A DNA stretch of 64,000 nt from Bradyrhizobium sp. LTSP849 (GCF_000938255.1 NZ_JYMR01000047.1:5505-69504), one strand, 5' to 3'; positions 54,658-63,276 are shown, counted from the first letter of the stretch. Numbers and translations are program-made. The notes: generated from the letters alone by a model not told the origin.

Positions 54658-54691
54658 GGGGCGGGTCCCACCGTTGCCACTGAGAAAAAAT

Positions 54692-55531
54692 TCATGATGC
54701 TTTCGGGCGGCGAGGCCTTGATATCCGGTCGCGCGCAGCCCTGAGCGCGTTGTACAGCCGGTCGGGGATGAGCGCGCGAAGCTGATCCTGCCAGCTCATG
54801 CGCTCGATCGACTGGTCTTCGCCAGGACGGGCGGCCCAATACCGGACACGGCGCTCGCCGCGTGCGGGGATACGGCGCGTCGTGGTGTAGTAGTAGGCTG
54901 CGACCGAGAGGCGCATTCGTTCGGCTGGGCAAGCGACGGGATCAGGCAAGCCATGCAGCGTGGCTCCATGTGTCTCCCAGACGATCATGGTGTTGAATCT
55001 TGGGAAGATTCGGCGTCCAAGCGCTGACATATCTGGAGGCCACAATTCCAAACTGCCTCCATAATCGTCGGGCCAGTCCCTATTGAGATAAATGAGCAGA
55101 TTTACACGGTGGAAGAGGCCGGTCGCTGGGTGAATCTCGAAGTCGCGATGAATTTTCGTGAAGCCACCTGCGGGCGTTCTGTGCACCCCGGCGAATTTGT
55201 GCGTCGGATCGGCGATAAGATTTTCGACTCCGGTTATGCCCGAGATGAAGTCTCTGAAACGATCACTGTCGACGAACTCTAGTAGATGCTCGGTAGCCGG
55301 CCCCAAACCTTCCGAACTTTCCTGCTTCACCAAGCGATCAGTGTTGGTTGCAATAAGCCGGGCTGCCTTGATCGCCGCGCATTCGGCGGCGACCATGTCC
55401 AACAGTCTCTCGGGAAACGCGTCATTGACGACGATGTGGGGCCAAGGCTGGGCATTGGCGTACTCGTACCGCAGGGAATCCGTCCGGGCGAAGAGTCTGC
55501 TGAGTGAGTGAAGCTGAAAATCGACGTACAA
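54692..55531 (-). CDS. 2-oxoglutarate/Fe(II)-dependent dioxygenase
   Basis: A 279-residue jelly-roll enzyme of the prolyl-4-hydroxylase-like group. The iron ligands are H128 and D130 (KIHRDFEIH) and H193 (ATLHGLPDP). R207 (RMRLSVAAYYY) should hold 2-oxoglutarate. GGSLELWPPD precedes the distal histidine as usual. The start is a TTG at 55531 with AGGAG seven bases upstream. A longer in-frame ORF to 55618 reads into AT-rich, non-coding-looking DNA. It heads the operon with the unknown protein and the formyltransferase and may hydroxylate a sugar or protein. Confidence 0.85.
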   Translation of the reverse strand: MYVDFQLHSLSRLFARTDSLRYEYANAQPWPHIVVNDAFPERLLDMVAAECAAIKAARLIATNTDRLVKQESSEGLGPATEHLLEFVDSDRFRDFISGITGVENLIADPTHKFAGVHRTPAGGFTKIHRDFEIHPATGLFHRVNLLIYLNRDWPDDYGGSLELWPPDMSALGRRIFPRFNTMIVWETHGATLHGLPDPVACPAERMRLSVAAYYYTTTRRIPARGERRVRYWAARPGEDQSIERMSWQDQLRALIPDRLYNALRAARDRISRPRRPKAS

Positions 55532-55847
55532 TCCGCATCTCCTGACGGTTATTGCTTCAGCCACGTGATCATTTCCGATTATATCAAAATAGATAAATCC
55601 GATCAAATTAAATGTCAAAATTAATAATATTATGGAACCGGGGGGCGGCGTGAGCGCGATTGCCGGCCCTATTTGCAGAGAGCGTTTCGACGCTTCTTGC
55701 GCGACGACTTGGTGCCTGTTTCGTCCAATGTCGAGAGACTGCAGCGAGGAGTGATTGCAAGTTGAAACTTAAAACCGTACAATTAACATATTTAAGTTGT
55801 GATTTGTCGGTTTTGGGTTATTATTAAATAGGCGTTCGTGTGTGGTG
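55532..55847. promoter_or_regulatory. Divergent AT-rich intergenic region
   Basis: About 316 bases between the dioxygenase operon and the small Tat-signal gene. AT-rich, TpA-rich patches lie at both ends (55585-55640 and 55775-55835), each next to one of the two divergent genes, with a GC-rich centre. No ORF is visible. Confidence 0.4.
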
Positions 55848-56090
55848 ATGACCCACCTTGATATCGAAGAGAGTGAGGATCGCCGGGAGTTCTTAAAGAG
55901 CTGCGGAAAATTTGCAGCCGTGACTCCGCCGGTGATGACCCTTTTGCTTTCCACCTCTCTAACCTCGACCGCGATAGCCAGCTCGGGCGGCCACGCTGTG
56001 CATCGCAACAATGGCAATGGCTATGGCTATGGCTATGGCAACGGCGGCGGCGACGGTAGTCCGAACGGTAAAGAGGACCGTGACCGCTGA
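55848..56090 (+). CDS. Small Tat-signal glycine/tyrosine-rich secreted protein
   Basis: An 80-residue protein with a twin-arginine-type signal: DRREFLKSCGKFAAV followed by a hydrophobic stretch (VMTLLLSTSLTSTAIAS). The mature part is only about 40 residues, rich in Gly, Asn and Tyr with a GYGYGYGN tract encoded by hexamer repeats, and then charged. It shares its first 45 residues with the protein at 59573-60073. The ATG at 55848 follows two in-frame GTG codons, so the start could be two codons earlier. The function is unknown. Confidence 0.7.
   Translation: MTHLDIEESEDRREFLKSCGKFAAVTPPVMTLLLSTSLTSTAIASSGGHAVHRNNGNGYGYGYGNGGGDGSPNGKEDRDR
56011..56040. repeat. Hexanucleotide tandem repeat in a coding region
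   Basis: Five copies of ATGGCN (ATGGCA, ATGGCA-type ends and three ATGGCT in between) occupy 56011-56040 and encode the Gly-Tyr tract of the small Tat-signal protein. Copy-number changes would alter length without shifting the frame. Confidence 0.8.
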
Positions 56091-56144
56091 GAGAGGCCAA
56101 GCCGCCAATTTTGGTATGCGAACGCCGTACCGGTCCAGCAGGGC

Positions 56145-56483
56145 TCAGCCGGTCCGCCGCCGCTTGGATGGCCGGTCGATCAGGAGATCATCCAGCTTCT
56201 TTCCGGCTCTGAGCTGGGCTTTCAGCCACCGGGGCTGCTTACCGCGACCCGACCAGGTTTCGGAGGGGTTCTTCGGGTTCTGGTACTTGGGCAAGACTGC
56301 CGGATAAGGGCGGCGCACAGTTTCATCGCTTCGGGCTGTGCCGGCGGCCCCCTCTATTCGGCGAAGCCGCTCCTCCAGCTTGGCTTTTTCTGCAGCCAGT
56401 CTGCGACTGAGGACAGCGGTCACCCCGTCGTAGAGCGCCCACAGCTCGGCTGTGGGCATTGATGCCCAATCGTCTTTCTGCAT
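56145..56483 (-). CDS. H-NS-family DNA-binding protein
   Basis: A 112-residue protein more diverged than the pair near 9 kb. The N-terminal helices read DDWASMPTAELWALYDGVTAVL and KAKLEERLRRIEG. The DNA-binding block is PYPAVLPKYQNPKNPSE followed by TWSGRGKQPRWLKAQL. The ATG at 56483 has AAGGG close upstream. ATGs at 56498 and 56576 are alternatives that would add unrelated sequence. The gene is convergent with the small Tat-signal gene, 54 bases away. It is the fourth H-NS-like coding sequence in the window if the fragment at 254 is counted. Confidence 0.88.
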   Translation of the reverse strand: MQKDDWASMPTAELWALYDGVTAVLSRRLAAEKAKLEERLRRIEGAAGTARSDETVRRPYPAVLPKYQNPKNPSETWSGRGKQPRWLKAQLRAGKKLDDLLIDRPSKRRRTG

Positions 56484-57362
56484 AGAACCCTTCCCCATCC
56501 AAGTGGAGGGAACTATCAGGTCATACCCCGATTGAGCAAGTACGATCCTGCTTGAGGGCCGGCGGCCTAGCTCCATGAAGTGCCGGCACTACCGGCTCAG
56601 TCCGCGCTTACGAACGCGCCGGAATCTCGCCTGCATGTTCGCCCGTCGCCGTGTACCGAGCAGTCGCTGCTCGGCCTCCAGCACGCGACTGCGCAAATTC
56701 TGCAATTCCGCGAATTGAACGATTAGAGCTTGGTGTGCTTGGCGTAAAATAATTGAACAGTACATGTGACAACCTACTCATTACTAGCGGTTGTGCCGGT
56801 TCGGAGACAGAACTCGCACCTCTGAGCCCCTCGGGCCGGCACGCGACCGAACTTGAAAAAGGTTGAAGCCAATTTTTAAAAGAAGGAAATTCCTTTTTGT
56901 CACTCCCTTGAGTCGAGTCCTCACTCCTCTGGGCGAACTCTGGCTCATGGTAGATTTGAAATCGAAATGTCCCTATATGTCGTTGGTAATAGGGCCTGAC
57001 GTAACAATAGTGGATGTCGGTCATCATATGACGGGATGTCCCAGCCATGGCGCCGCCACACTTATTGCGCGAACTTCTATATAGAAACTATCGTCAATTG
57101 ATCTCAACTCCGCCCTTTTCGCGATGAATTTGCATTTTTGGAGTTTATTCAAAGCCCTGCGTACTTGAGGTACCTTACGCATCCTTTGGTTGAGATTTGG
57201 TGATGTTGCTCTCAGGTGTTGCCGGAGTAAGTCCGAGGGGAGTGCGACATTCTGTCAGAGCGAAATTGCAGCCTTGGTAAATATGGCCTGCTTTACAATG
57301 AATTGTCGTCTAACGGGATTAAGCTAGCGCCCGCAGGGTTTCTGGGAATAGGTTGACGAAGC
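56484..57362. promoter_or_regulatory. Gene-poor region upstream of the NarL-type regulator
   Basis: About 880 bases without a convincing gene. A minus-strand frame at 56608-57048 is open but has no start signal or family-like content. Two AT-rich dyads occur: AAGGAA-A-TTCCTT near 56884-56896 and a perfect TTCTATATAGAA palindrome at 57075-57086. The latter may be a regulator site or promoter element. Confidence 0.35.
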
Positions 57363-57989
57363 ATGCGCCGCATCACAGTCGTCATCGCAGACCGACATCC
57401 CATTGTCCTGCAAGGGATCAATATCACTCTTGCAGCGCAGCATGACTTCGCTGTCGTGGCGTCCTGCGGCCGCGGTGCAGACTGCATCGAGGCGATGCGA
57501 CGTCTTGTTCCCGACATTTTGCTTCTCGATGTCGCAATGCCCGACATGAATGGAGTGGAAATCCTCGCTTTCGCTAAGTCCGCAGGCCTGCGTACGCGCG
57601 CGGTATTCTTTACCGGTTTAGCCGAGGACCGTGAATTGGCGAGACTGGCTGCGAATGGCGCTCATGCCGTGGTTTCGAAGGATGCGACACCGGCGACGCT
57701 GGTGGAGGTCTTGCGACAGGTTGCACAGGGCCAGAGACCGCTGTCTGTTCCACGGACCAGCCAGGAGAGCAGTAAGGACCCCCCCGCAACTGATGAAGAG
57801 AAGCCCTTGACCCAGCTAACGGAGCGGGAGCGGCAGATCATGCGGCTTGTCTCTGAAGGGCTGTCGAACAAGGAAATCGGCCGTCGCCTGAATATTGCCG
57901 AAGGCACCATCAAGGTTCATCTTCATCGAATCTTCCAGAAGCTGGATATCAGCAATCGTACGGTTCTCGCGACCATGGCGCTCTCCTAG
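57363..57989 (+). CDS. NarL/FixJ-family response regulator
   Basis: A 208-residue two-domain regulator. The receiver domain (about 4-120) has the phospho-acceptor D56 in ILLLDVAMPDMNG, the acidic D10 and the conserved K106 in VVSKDA. A Pro/Ser linker leads to a LuxR-type helix-turn-helix (about 149-203): LTERERQIMRLVSEGLSNKEIG, then LNIAEGTIKVHLHRIF. No histidine kinase gene is nearby. A perfect 16-base palindrome follows the stop codon. Confidence 0.93.
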   Translation: MRRITVVIADRHPIVLQGINITLAAQHDFAVVASCGRGADCIEAMRRLVPDILLLDVAMPDMNGVEILAFAKSAGLRTRAVFFTGLAEDRELARLAANGAHAVVSKDATPATLVEVLRQVAQGQRPLSVPRTSQESSKDPPATDEEKPLTQLTERERQIMRLVSEGLSNKEIGRRLNIAEGTIKVHLHRIFQKLDISNRTVLATMALS

Positions 57990-57991
57990 AA

Positions 57992-58007
57992 CGAGTGGCG
58001 CCACTCG
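57992..58007. promoter_or_regulatory. Perfect 16-bp palindrome after the regulator gene
   Basis: CGAGTGGC-GCCACTCG starts three bases after the TAG of the NarL-type regulator gene. It lacks a loop and a T-run, so it looks more like a protein site than a terminator. The following 330 bases (to 58337) contain no convincing gene. Confidence 0.5.
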
Positions 58008-58337
58008 ACGCGCGAACTCACCCCCTTAATCGTATCACAGCGGGATCTGGCCGATCTGAAATGGAAAACGCACGTCGGAATGGCCGCGAGGCGTGCCAGT
58101 GGATATGTCCTGATTGCCTTCTCCGCCTCTGACGCAGAGGTTCTCTCGCCAAGGGTGGGGGGCGGCCCCGGGTAAGGCGCGTAGAAGGCTTTTCTGGCGA
58201 CCTGGCATAGAGACGGGCGGGAGTGACCGGCGCTCAGGAACTTGACCAAACCGCCGACTGTGCCGTCGCGCACTTCATTCCTAGATACGTCGACGCATGT
58301 CGACCCCTCGAAAGGTAAGCTTTCGTTTAATGTGTCG

Positions 58338-58643
58338 TCACTTTGACCAGCCGAGGCCTTCTAGTGCGGCCAAGTGCTCAACGAACCTGTTGCAGCCTTG
58401 CTCGGCCTCAGCAAGGGATTGAAACGGTGAGCCGCCGATCCTGATGGCCCCTTTGGTCGGGTCGAGCGGGCGCCAGCTCGCCATGTAGCCGGTACGTCCG
58501 TGAAAGCCTGGACCGGTGGGACTCTCGAAGCTGATCACAAATGAGAAACCGCCCCTGCTGGCGCTCCAGACTTCCATGGCCTCGACGGACCGGTGAAATT
58601 GCAATGGCACGGCAGTGATCCGTTTCGGCGAAGTCGCTCTCAT
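58338..58643 (-). CDS. Small hypothetical protein, 101 aa
   Basis: A compact soluble protein without signal peptide. The middle has a beta-rich pattern (MEVWSASRGGFSFVISFESP then GRTGYMASWRP) and the end a helix (SLAEAEQGCNRFVEHLAALEGLGW). I do not recognise a family. The ATG at 58643 lies just below an AT-rich patch that contains an inverted repeat, probably its promoter region. There is no strong ribosome-binding site, but codon use and composition look genuine. Confidence 0.6.
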   Translation of the reverse strand: MRATSPKRITAVPLQFHRSVEAMEVWSASRGGFSFVISFESPTGPGFHGRTGYMASWRPLDPTKGAIRIGGSPFQSLAEAEQGCNRFVEHLAALEGLGWSK

Positions 58644-58660
58644 GCAGCAAATATAACCTG

Positions 58661-58697
58661 AAGATAAAAATAAAAATTTGAAATGTGATTTTATCTT
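58661..58697. repeat. AT-rich inverted repeat
   Basis: AAGATAAAA (58661-58669) is mirrored by TTTTATCTT (58689-58697), a perfect nine-base pair with a 19-base AT-rich spacer. It lies 18-54 bases upstream of the minus-strand gene ending at 58338. The whole stretch 58644-58957 has no convincing gene and holds two AT-rich patches. Confidence 0.6.
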
Positions 58698-58957
58698 TGA
58701 TTAAATAATCGAGATTGGCGCCAGATTAAGCGCCAAGGGGCCCCGGAGCGGTTTCAGCAGCTCGCCGCCCCCTGGGCTGCTGGAGCCGTCTTGCTGTTGT
58801 CCGTAGCCTGCAGCCATCGACTTGACGAGAGCTCGGTGATTTACTTTCTTGAATTAATTTCGATGTCATTATACTTGATTTAATCGTGCGGGCTCTTTCC
58901 CGGTGTGACGCGAGGGAACTGGCTCGTCCTGAGGAAGATCAGTCCAGGGTGGTTCAA

Positions 58958-59248
58958 ATGCGTGCATTTCTGATCGTCTTGGTCGCGTTAATTGCGCCGG
59001 CCCAAGCCGAACTCGCGCCTTCGGGCCCGTTCAAGAGACCAGAAGCCGGTCTTAACGCTGCCTGCGCCTACAGCATCCGGGGATACCCGATTGAGGTGCC
59101 CGCCGGTGTGAACCTTTGCTGGCGCGCACCATTCCCGTACTCCTCGGAATATGGCCTGCTGCATTGCGATCCGAAATTCCAGTTTCAGGAGATCGCCCTG
59201 GTGAAGCGCAGCGATCCGCGCTGCGAAAGATACGAGTACAGGCAATAG
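58958..59248 (+). CDS. Small secreted cysteine-containing protein
   Basis: A 96-residue protein with a clear Sec signal peptide (MRAFLIVLVALIAPAQA). The mature part has four cysteines (in NAACAYS, VNLCWRA, LLHCDPK and DPRCERY), which suggests two disulfides in the periplasm or outside the cell. It starts at the ATG at 58958; a longer frame from 58886 would destroy the signal peptide. No family is recognised. It stands alone between AT-rich regions. Confidence 0.65.
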   Translation: MRAFLIVLVALIAPAQAELAPSGPFKRPEAGLNAACAYSIRGYPIEVPAGVNLCWRAPFPYSSEYGLLHCDPKFQFQEIALVKRSDPRCERYEYRQ

Positions 59249-59572
59249 GCGCGGCAGCCGGGGAGGGTCGCAAGCGGCGGAATGTCTGCCGCGCAGCCTC
59301 GGATCTTCAATCATTGCGCAGATTGATCTTGGCTGCCCGCGGGGCGGAGGCTCAAACATTCGCGGGCCGAACTGGCCAGCTAATCCAGGGCCATCGCGAA
59401 TCCGGTGCTCTCCATCTGGGGAGGAGGATGGCGGGCCACGTATTGCCGCGCCCTCTCCGCATCGAAAAGGGTTCGGCCGGAATCGGAGCTGTTCCGGCAG
59501 GCCTTGAAAACTTTCGATTGAAATCTGATTTAATTAATATAAATATAACCGAGAATTAAATCGGAGAGAGAT
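59249..59572. promoter_or_regulatory. Intergenic region with AT-rich promoter patch
   Basis: About 320 bases with no convincing ORF. The last 50 bases (59520-59560) are very AT-rich and lead directly into a GGAGAGAG ribosome-binding site for the second Tat-signal gene. Confidence 0.35.
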
Positions 59573-60073
59573 ATGTCCACATCGGACAGCAGTGAGGATG
59601 ACGACCGCAGAGAATTTCTGAAAACCTGCGGGAGATTCGTTGCTGTCACGCCTCCTGCGATGACCCTGCTTCTGTCAACATCCCTGACCTCGAGCGCCAT
59701 TGCGCGCTCGGGCGCACGCGACGGGGGAAAGCGCGACAATGGCGGGCATTCATTCCTCGACGATGACCCTCCGTCCGGGGGCGCCTCTGGAACGTCGGGG
59801 GGGCCACCATTTCAAGGGGGTAAAGCCTCTGGTCACGGTGGTGGGGCATCCGGAGGTGGCTCTTCTGGCGGTGGGGGGGCGCATGGTGGGGGAGGATCAC
59901 CCACGAGTATCACAAGCTCTGGAAGCATAGATGCATCCGCAGGCCCCAATTGTGCAGACGAGGAAGATGAGAGACGTAAAAGCAGGCGCGACTGCGACCC
60001 CGCCGACCTCAAGCCTTCGAATTTGGCTAGATCGGAACCGACCTGGACGCGCCAGTTTCCGCGCAATAACTGA
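59573..60073 (+). CDS. Tat-signal glycine-rich secreted protein
   Basis: A 166-residue protein. Its N-terminus (DRREFLKTCGRFVAVTPP, then MTLLLSTSLTSSAIA) is nearly the same as in the protein at 55848-56090 and has the RRxFLK core of Tat signals. The mature region is low-complexity: a Gly/Ser/His-rich tract (about 60-110) with runs of four glycines, then an acidic-basic part with two cysteines (GPNCADEEDERRK and RRDCDPADLK). GGAGAGAG precedes the ATG. The function is unknown. The family looks lineage-specific. Confidence 0.75.
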   Translation: MSTSDSSEDDDRREFLKTCGRFVAVTPPAMTLLLSTSLTSSAIARSGARDGGKRDNGGHSFLDDDPPSGGASGTSGGPPFQGGKASGHGGGASGGGSSGGGGAHGGGGSPTSITSSGSIDASAGPNCADEEDERRKSRRDCDPADLKPSNLARSEPTWTRQFPRNN

Positions 60074-60388
60074 ATAAGCCAGCCGCAGCCCGTGTTCGAA
60101 CTTGAGATGGAGCCCAGGACTTGGCGCGCCGTTGCCGAGGCTTGGCCTGGGCCACGTTTGGCACGTCCGCTGGGATCAGGTCAGCAGTGGTGCGAAGTAC
60201 GGTATCGTTCGACCGTTTGAGAGATGGAACTTTCGGCAAAGTCAGCGATTTGAGATGAATGACGGTACCGACAAAGGGGACAACGTGCATTTACGTACGT
60301 ATATTGCCGCAGGTTGCTGAAAATTCGGAGTCGGAGTAATAACCTGAGTTGAGCGTCGGTTCAAAGACACAGACATTGGATTGCGGGA
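60074..60388. other. Intergenic stretch without recognised content
   Basis: About 315 bases. Several short frames are open on both strands, but none has a good start signal or recognisable product. I see no repeat or hairpin in it. Confidence 0.3.
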
Positions 60389-60595
60389 TTGGTTGGTCAG
60401 AGGACAAGCACAGTTGTTGTTGGTGCTCGCTTCAAGATGAGCGAATTTGGGATGCGTCGCTGCCCAGAACTGGCTCACCAGACCGGTACGGTTGTCGATG
60501 TTAGCCCTCGCACGAGTTCCGTCACCGTGCTGTTCGATGATGCCACAAAACCAACTTACCTCCACCAGGACTACATATCTCCATTGTCGAAGTAA
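60389..60595 (+). CDS. Small SH3/KOW-like conserved protein
   Basis: A 68-residue beta-rich protein. The sequence VGARFKMSEFGMRRCPELA then TGTVVDVSPRTSSVTVLFDDATKPTYLHQDYISPL (quoted in two parts) has the look of small SH3-like barrels common as orphan proteins in Bradyrhizobium. The apparent start is a TTG at 60389. An ATG at 60437 would remove the first strand and is less likely. A 12-pair hairpin 26 bases after the stop should terminate transcription. Confidence 0.6.
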   Translation: MVGQRTSTVVVGARFKMSEFGMRRCPELAHQTGTVVDVSPRTSSVTVLFDDATKPTYLHQDYISPLSK

Positions 60596-60620
60596 CTAAT
60601 CATCACGGCGCGCAGCCGAC

Positions 60621-60648
60621 ACAGTTGGCAGCTTGCGCTGCCAACTGT
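60621..60648. terminator. Strong bidirectional hairpin terminator
   Basis: ACAGTTGGCAGC, loop TTGC, GCTGCCAACTGT: a perfect 12-pair stem lying between two convergent genes (ends at 60595 and 60695). There is no long T-run, but symmetry and position fit a shared terminator. Confidence 0.7.
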
Positions 60649-60694
60649 CCCACGACGTCCTAGCTTGATCCATTGTCGCGTCGCTGAAAAAGGG

Positions 60695-61228
60695 TCATCC
60701 AGCATGTGGGTTCACGACCGTATAACCCCGCAGTGAACGCGAGTGAATTCTCGTTGCCCGCCCGCCAGAGTTGGCATCATACGCCATCCACATGTCGCCC
60801 CCGAGGTGTTGTTCCAACACGAAGACGTGCCCGTGGCGTGCTGCAACCATCCCCGGTGCCGGCGATGCACGCGGAAAGCGTAGCCAATTGGCCGCGAGGT
60901 TCAATTCCGGCACGATACGGCCAAACACACGTATAGCCGCGCCGCAACCGCAGAAAGATCGCGGGCAACCGGCGGGGCGACCGCCGACAATCTGACCGTG
61001 AGGGACATTCGTCTCCGCCGAGCCGTTACGAACGTCAGCGCCTGGGTGCGCGTCTGAAAACGGTGGCCGGGAATACCGCGAAAATCTTATGTGGCGCATC
61101 TGCAAGTACGAAAAGTCGCAAGGCATAGTCACATTGCATTCCGGAATTTGACCAGTGGGGGGCCGCGCTTCCGAAGCAATGGATGAGCTTGCAAAAATCA
61201 GCGACGCAATGGTTACGCATTTTAGCAT
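60695..61228 (-). CDS. Conserved secreted protein with Cys cluster
   Basis: A 177-residue exported protein. The ATG at 61228 has GGAG eight bases upstream and starts a Sec signal peptide (VTIASLIFASSSIASEA). The C-terminal domain is the conserved part: GCPRSFCGCGAAIRVFGRI, LAANWLRFPRA, MVAARHGHVFVLEQH and YDANSGGRATRIHSRSL. The cysteine first and histidine later are reminiscent of CHAP/NlpC-type cysteine hydrolases, but I cannot confirm this. Similar proteins are common, often in several copies, in Bradyrhizobium. It is convergent with the SH3-like gene. Confidence 0.75.
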   Translation of the reverse strand: MLKCVTIASLIFASSSIASEARPPTGQIPECNVTMPCDFSYLQMRHIRFSRYSRPPFSDAHPGADVRNGSAETNVPHGQIVGGRPAGCPRSFCGCGAAIRVFGRIVPELNLAANWLRFPRASPAPGMVAARHGHVFVLEQHLGGDMWMAYDANSGGRATRIHSRSLRGYTVVNPHAG

Positions 61229-61484
61229 TGCAGGACTCCGATTAAATCGTCCTGCCCCAATATTTAAATACCAATGATAATTTGGCAGAACTGTGCCAAA
61301 AAATTGAAGCGCTTAATATTTTGTCGCGCCGGGTTTGCCTGATCGAGAAGAGGCGGCCAGTCAAATCCGACGCGAAACCTACCTGAAGTTGATTCATGAT
61401 TGTCAGGCGTACCTGCAAGGCAAGCCGGATGCGCCGCTCCTCACGTCTCGGGAATAGGCAGTGGCGGCGCGGCGCTGACGTTGG

Positions 61485-62135
61485 TTGCAAAGCCAGTGGC
61501 TGCGGGGGTTCCTGACGGAGGTGCCGCACATGGCTCGCCTCCCGGCACGTTATGTCGGGCCGTTGGTCGCGACGGGCAATCCATCTGCCGAGGCAAACCC
61601 GCAGACGTCACCAGCACTTGCGTTGCCCGACAAGCCATCCGTCGCGGTGCTTCCGTTTTCAAATTTGAGCGGCGACCCCAAGCAGGAGTATTTCGCCGAC
61701 GGCATCGTCGAAAACATCATCGCTGGATTGTCTTGCATCAAATGGCTGTTCGTGGTCGCGCGCAATTCGAGCTTCACCTACAAGGAAGAGACTGTAGACG
61801 TGAAACGCGTGGGTCGCGAGCTCGGGGTACGCTACGTGTTCGAAGGAAGCCTGCGTAAAGACGGCAATCGTCTTCGCATCTCCGCACAGATGATAGAAGC
61901 CGAGACCGGAGGCCATTTGTGGGCCGAGCGATATGACCGTCCGCTCGGTGACATTTTCGCGCTTCACGCGTTACGGAAAGGCGTAAAGTGTCCGTGTCGG
62001 CGCGGACTTGACCCGCGTGGCGCTGAAGTTGTCTTCTGTGAAATCATAAAGCGCCGAAGCGGGCCAGAGGCGGCAACGAACTCCAAGGCTCAACATGACA
62101 ATTATTTAATCAGATTTATATTGAATTTCTATTAA
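61485..62135 (+). pseudogene. Remnant of an adenylate-cyclase/TPR-type signalling protein
   Basis: The frame contains a segment typical of large alphaproteobacterial cyclase or winged-helix/TPR proteins: LPDKPSVAVLPFSNLSGDP, QEYFADGIVENIIAGL, RNSSFTYKEETVDVKRVG and GGHLWAERYD (residues about 47-151). The family pattern stops near HLWAERYDRPLGDIF. What follows is unrelated sequence to the stop. The cyclase domain that should precede it and the TPR repeats that should follow are missing. An unrelated 42-codon frame lies just upstream (61330-61456). The gene is almost certainly decayed. Confidence 0.75.
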
Positions 62136-62207
62136 ATTCATGGTTTAATACAGTTCAAGTTAATTCCATTCGTTGGGTGTGTTTTCAGCAAAAAGACTGG
62201 GGAACTC

Positions 62208-63059
62208 ATGGCCCGCAAATCTGGCGATCGCCGTCCACCCATCAGCCCTGCGCGCCGTCATTTCATGGCGATCGTTGCCGCGGGGACGGGAAGACTATCG
62301 ACTATCGCAATTTCGTCGTCACTGCTCGCAGGCCTCAAGGTCAAAGATGCCAACGCACTCGGCATATTTCCTCGGGGGAATCCCAAGGATCGCGGCGATT
62401 CCCGAGGCGGTCCCAATCATAATTGTTTCGGGCGAGGAACGCTTATTCGGACGGCCGACGGCGAAACGCCCGTTGAAGACCTGCCAATCGGTGCTTTGGT
62501 CATCACGACCAACGGTGCATTGCCGGTCAAATGGGTGGGTCGAAAAACCATTAGAAGGAATGCGTCGGCCTCCTGGCATCCGAGCGTTATGCCGGTCCGG
62601 GTGTCACGCTCCGCGATCGATGATCAAACGCCGCAGAGGGATTTGTATCTATCGCAGGAACACTCCCTTTTAATCGATAGCGTTTTGATCCCCGCGAAAC
62701 ATCTCGTCAATGGAAGCTCGATCACGTTCGACGACGATGCAATGATGTCCGAAACCATCGAATATTTCTGCGTGGACCTCGATACTCATGAAGTGATCTT
62801 TGCGGAAGGCACGGCAGCCGAGTCGTTTCAGTACAGGGGTGGTCCAATCGCCTGGGATAATATTGGCGACTACCAGGACCTTTACGGCAGCGAGCATAAG
62901 GTGATGCCGGCGTTTGCACCGCTTTGCCGCTACAGCGGGGGCCGGGCAGAGGCGCGTGGCTTGCTTCGGCTAGCAGCTTCTCGTTTCGTCGACATGCGCG
63001 ATCCCATTCAGATTGCTTACGGCCGGATCGCGGCCCGGGCAATGGCGATAGCTGCTTGA
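62208..63059 (+). CDS. Tat-signal Hint-domain protein
   Basis: A 283-residue protein. GGGGA lies six bases before the ATG. The N-terminus has a twin-arginine motif (R16-R17 in SPARRHFMAIVAAG) and a hydrophobic stretch to about residue 42. A Gly/Asp-rich linker leads to a Hint (Hedgehog/intein-type) domain that begins at C73 in NCFGRGTLIRTADGE and continues VEDLPIGALVITTNGALPVKWVG, with LSQEHSLLIDSVLIPAKHLVNG later, the usual Hint_2 order. Hint domains can cleave at their N-terminal cysteine. If so, the exported part would be only the short linker peptide. The function is unknown. Confidence 0.85.
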   Translation: MARKSGDRRPPISPARRHFMAIVAAGTGRLSTIAISSSLLAGLKVKDANALGIFPRGNPKDRGDSRGGPNHNCFGRGTLIRTADGETPVEDLPIGALVITTNGALPVKWVGRKTIRRNASASWHPSVMPVRVSRSAIDDQTPQRDLYLSQEHSLLIDSVLIPAKHLVNGSSITFDDDAMMSETIEYFCVDLDTHEVIFAEGTAAESFQYRGGPIAWDNIGDYQDLYGSEHKVMPAFAPLCRYSGGRAEARGLLRLAASRFVDMRDPIQIAYGRIAARAMAIAA

Positions 63060-63245
63060 ATGGGCCGACGGCCCTGTTTATGGATGATTGGCAGTGTCTC
63101 GAGGGCCTTTGCAGCCCGCTATCTTTTGCATGGCCTGGGACCAGCTTGCCCTAGCGACGTGGAGACTTAATCCCAGCTGCGTCCAGAAGCCGTAACCAGC
63201 ACACTTCCGAGTTCTACTATTGGCCCGAAGCCGGTAGCAAGAGAG

Positions 63246-63269
63246 GGGCAGAGCATGTCCGCTCTGCCC
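63246..63269. repeat. Inverted repeat downstream of the recombinase fragment
   Basis: GGGCAGAGC (63246-63254), a six-base loop, then GCTCTGCCC (63261-63269): a perfect nine-pair stem eight bases beyond the minus-strand recombinase stop. It may be its terminator or part of an attachment site. A weaker GGGCC-GAC-GGCCC hairpin lies at 63062-63074 after the Hint gene. Confidence 0.55.
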
Positions 63270-63276
63270 AGTCAGT

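Noticed and set aside
61330..61456. Short protein frame upstream of the cyclase remnant
   Set aside because: 42 codons, no ribosome-binding site or good start; probably part of the same decayed region.
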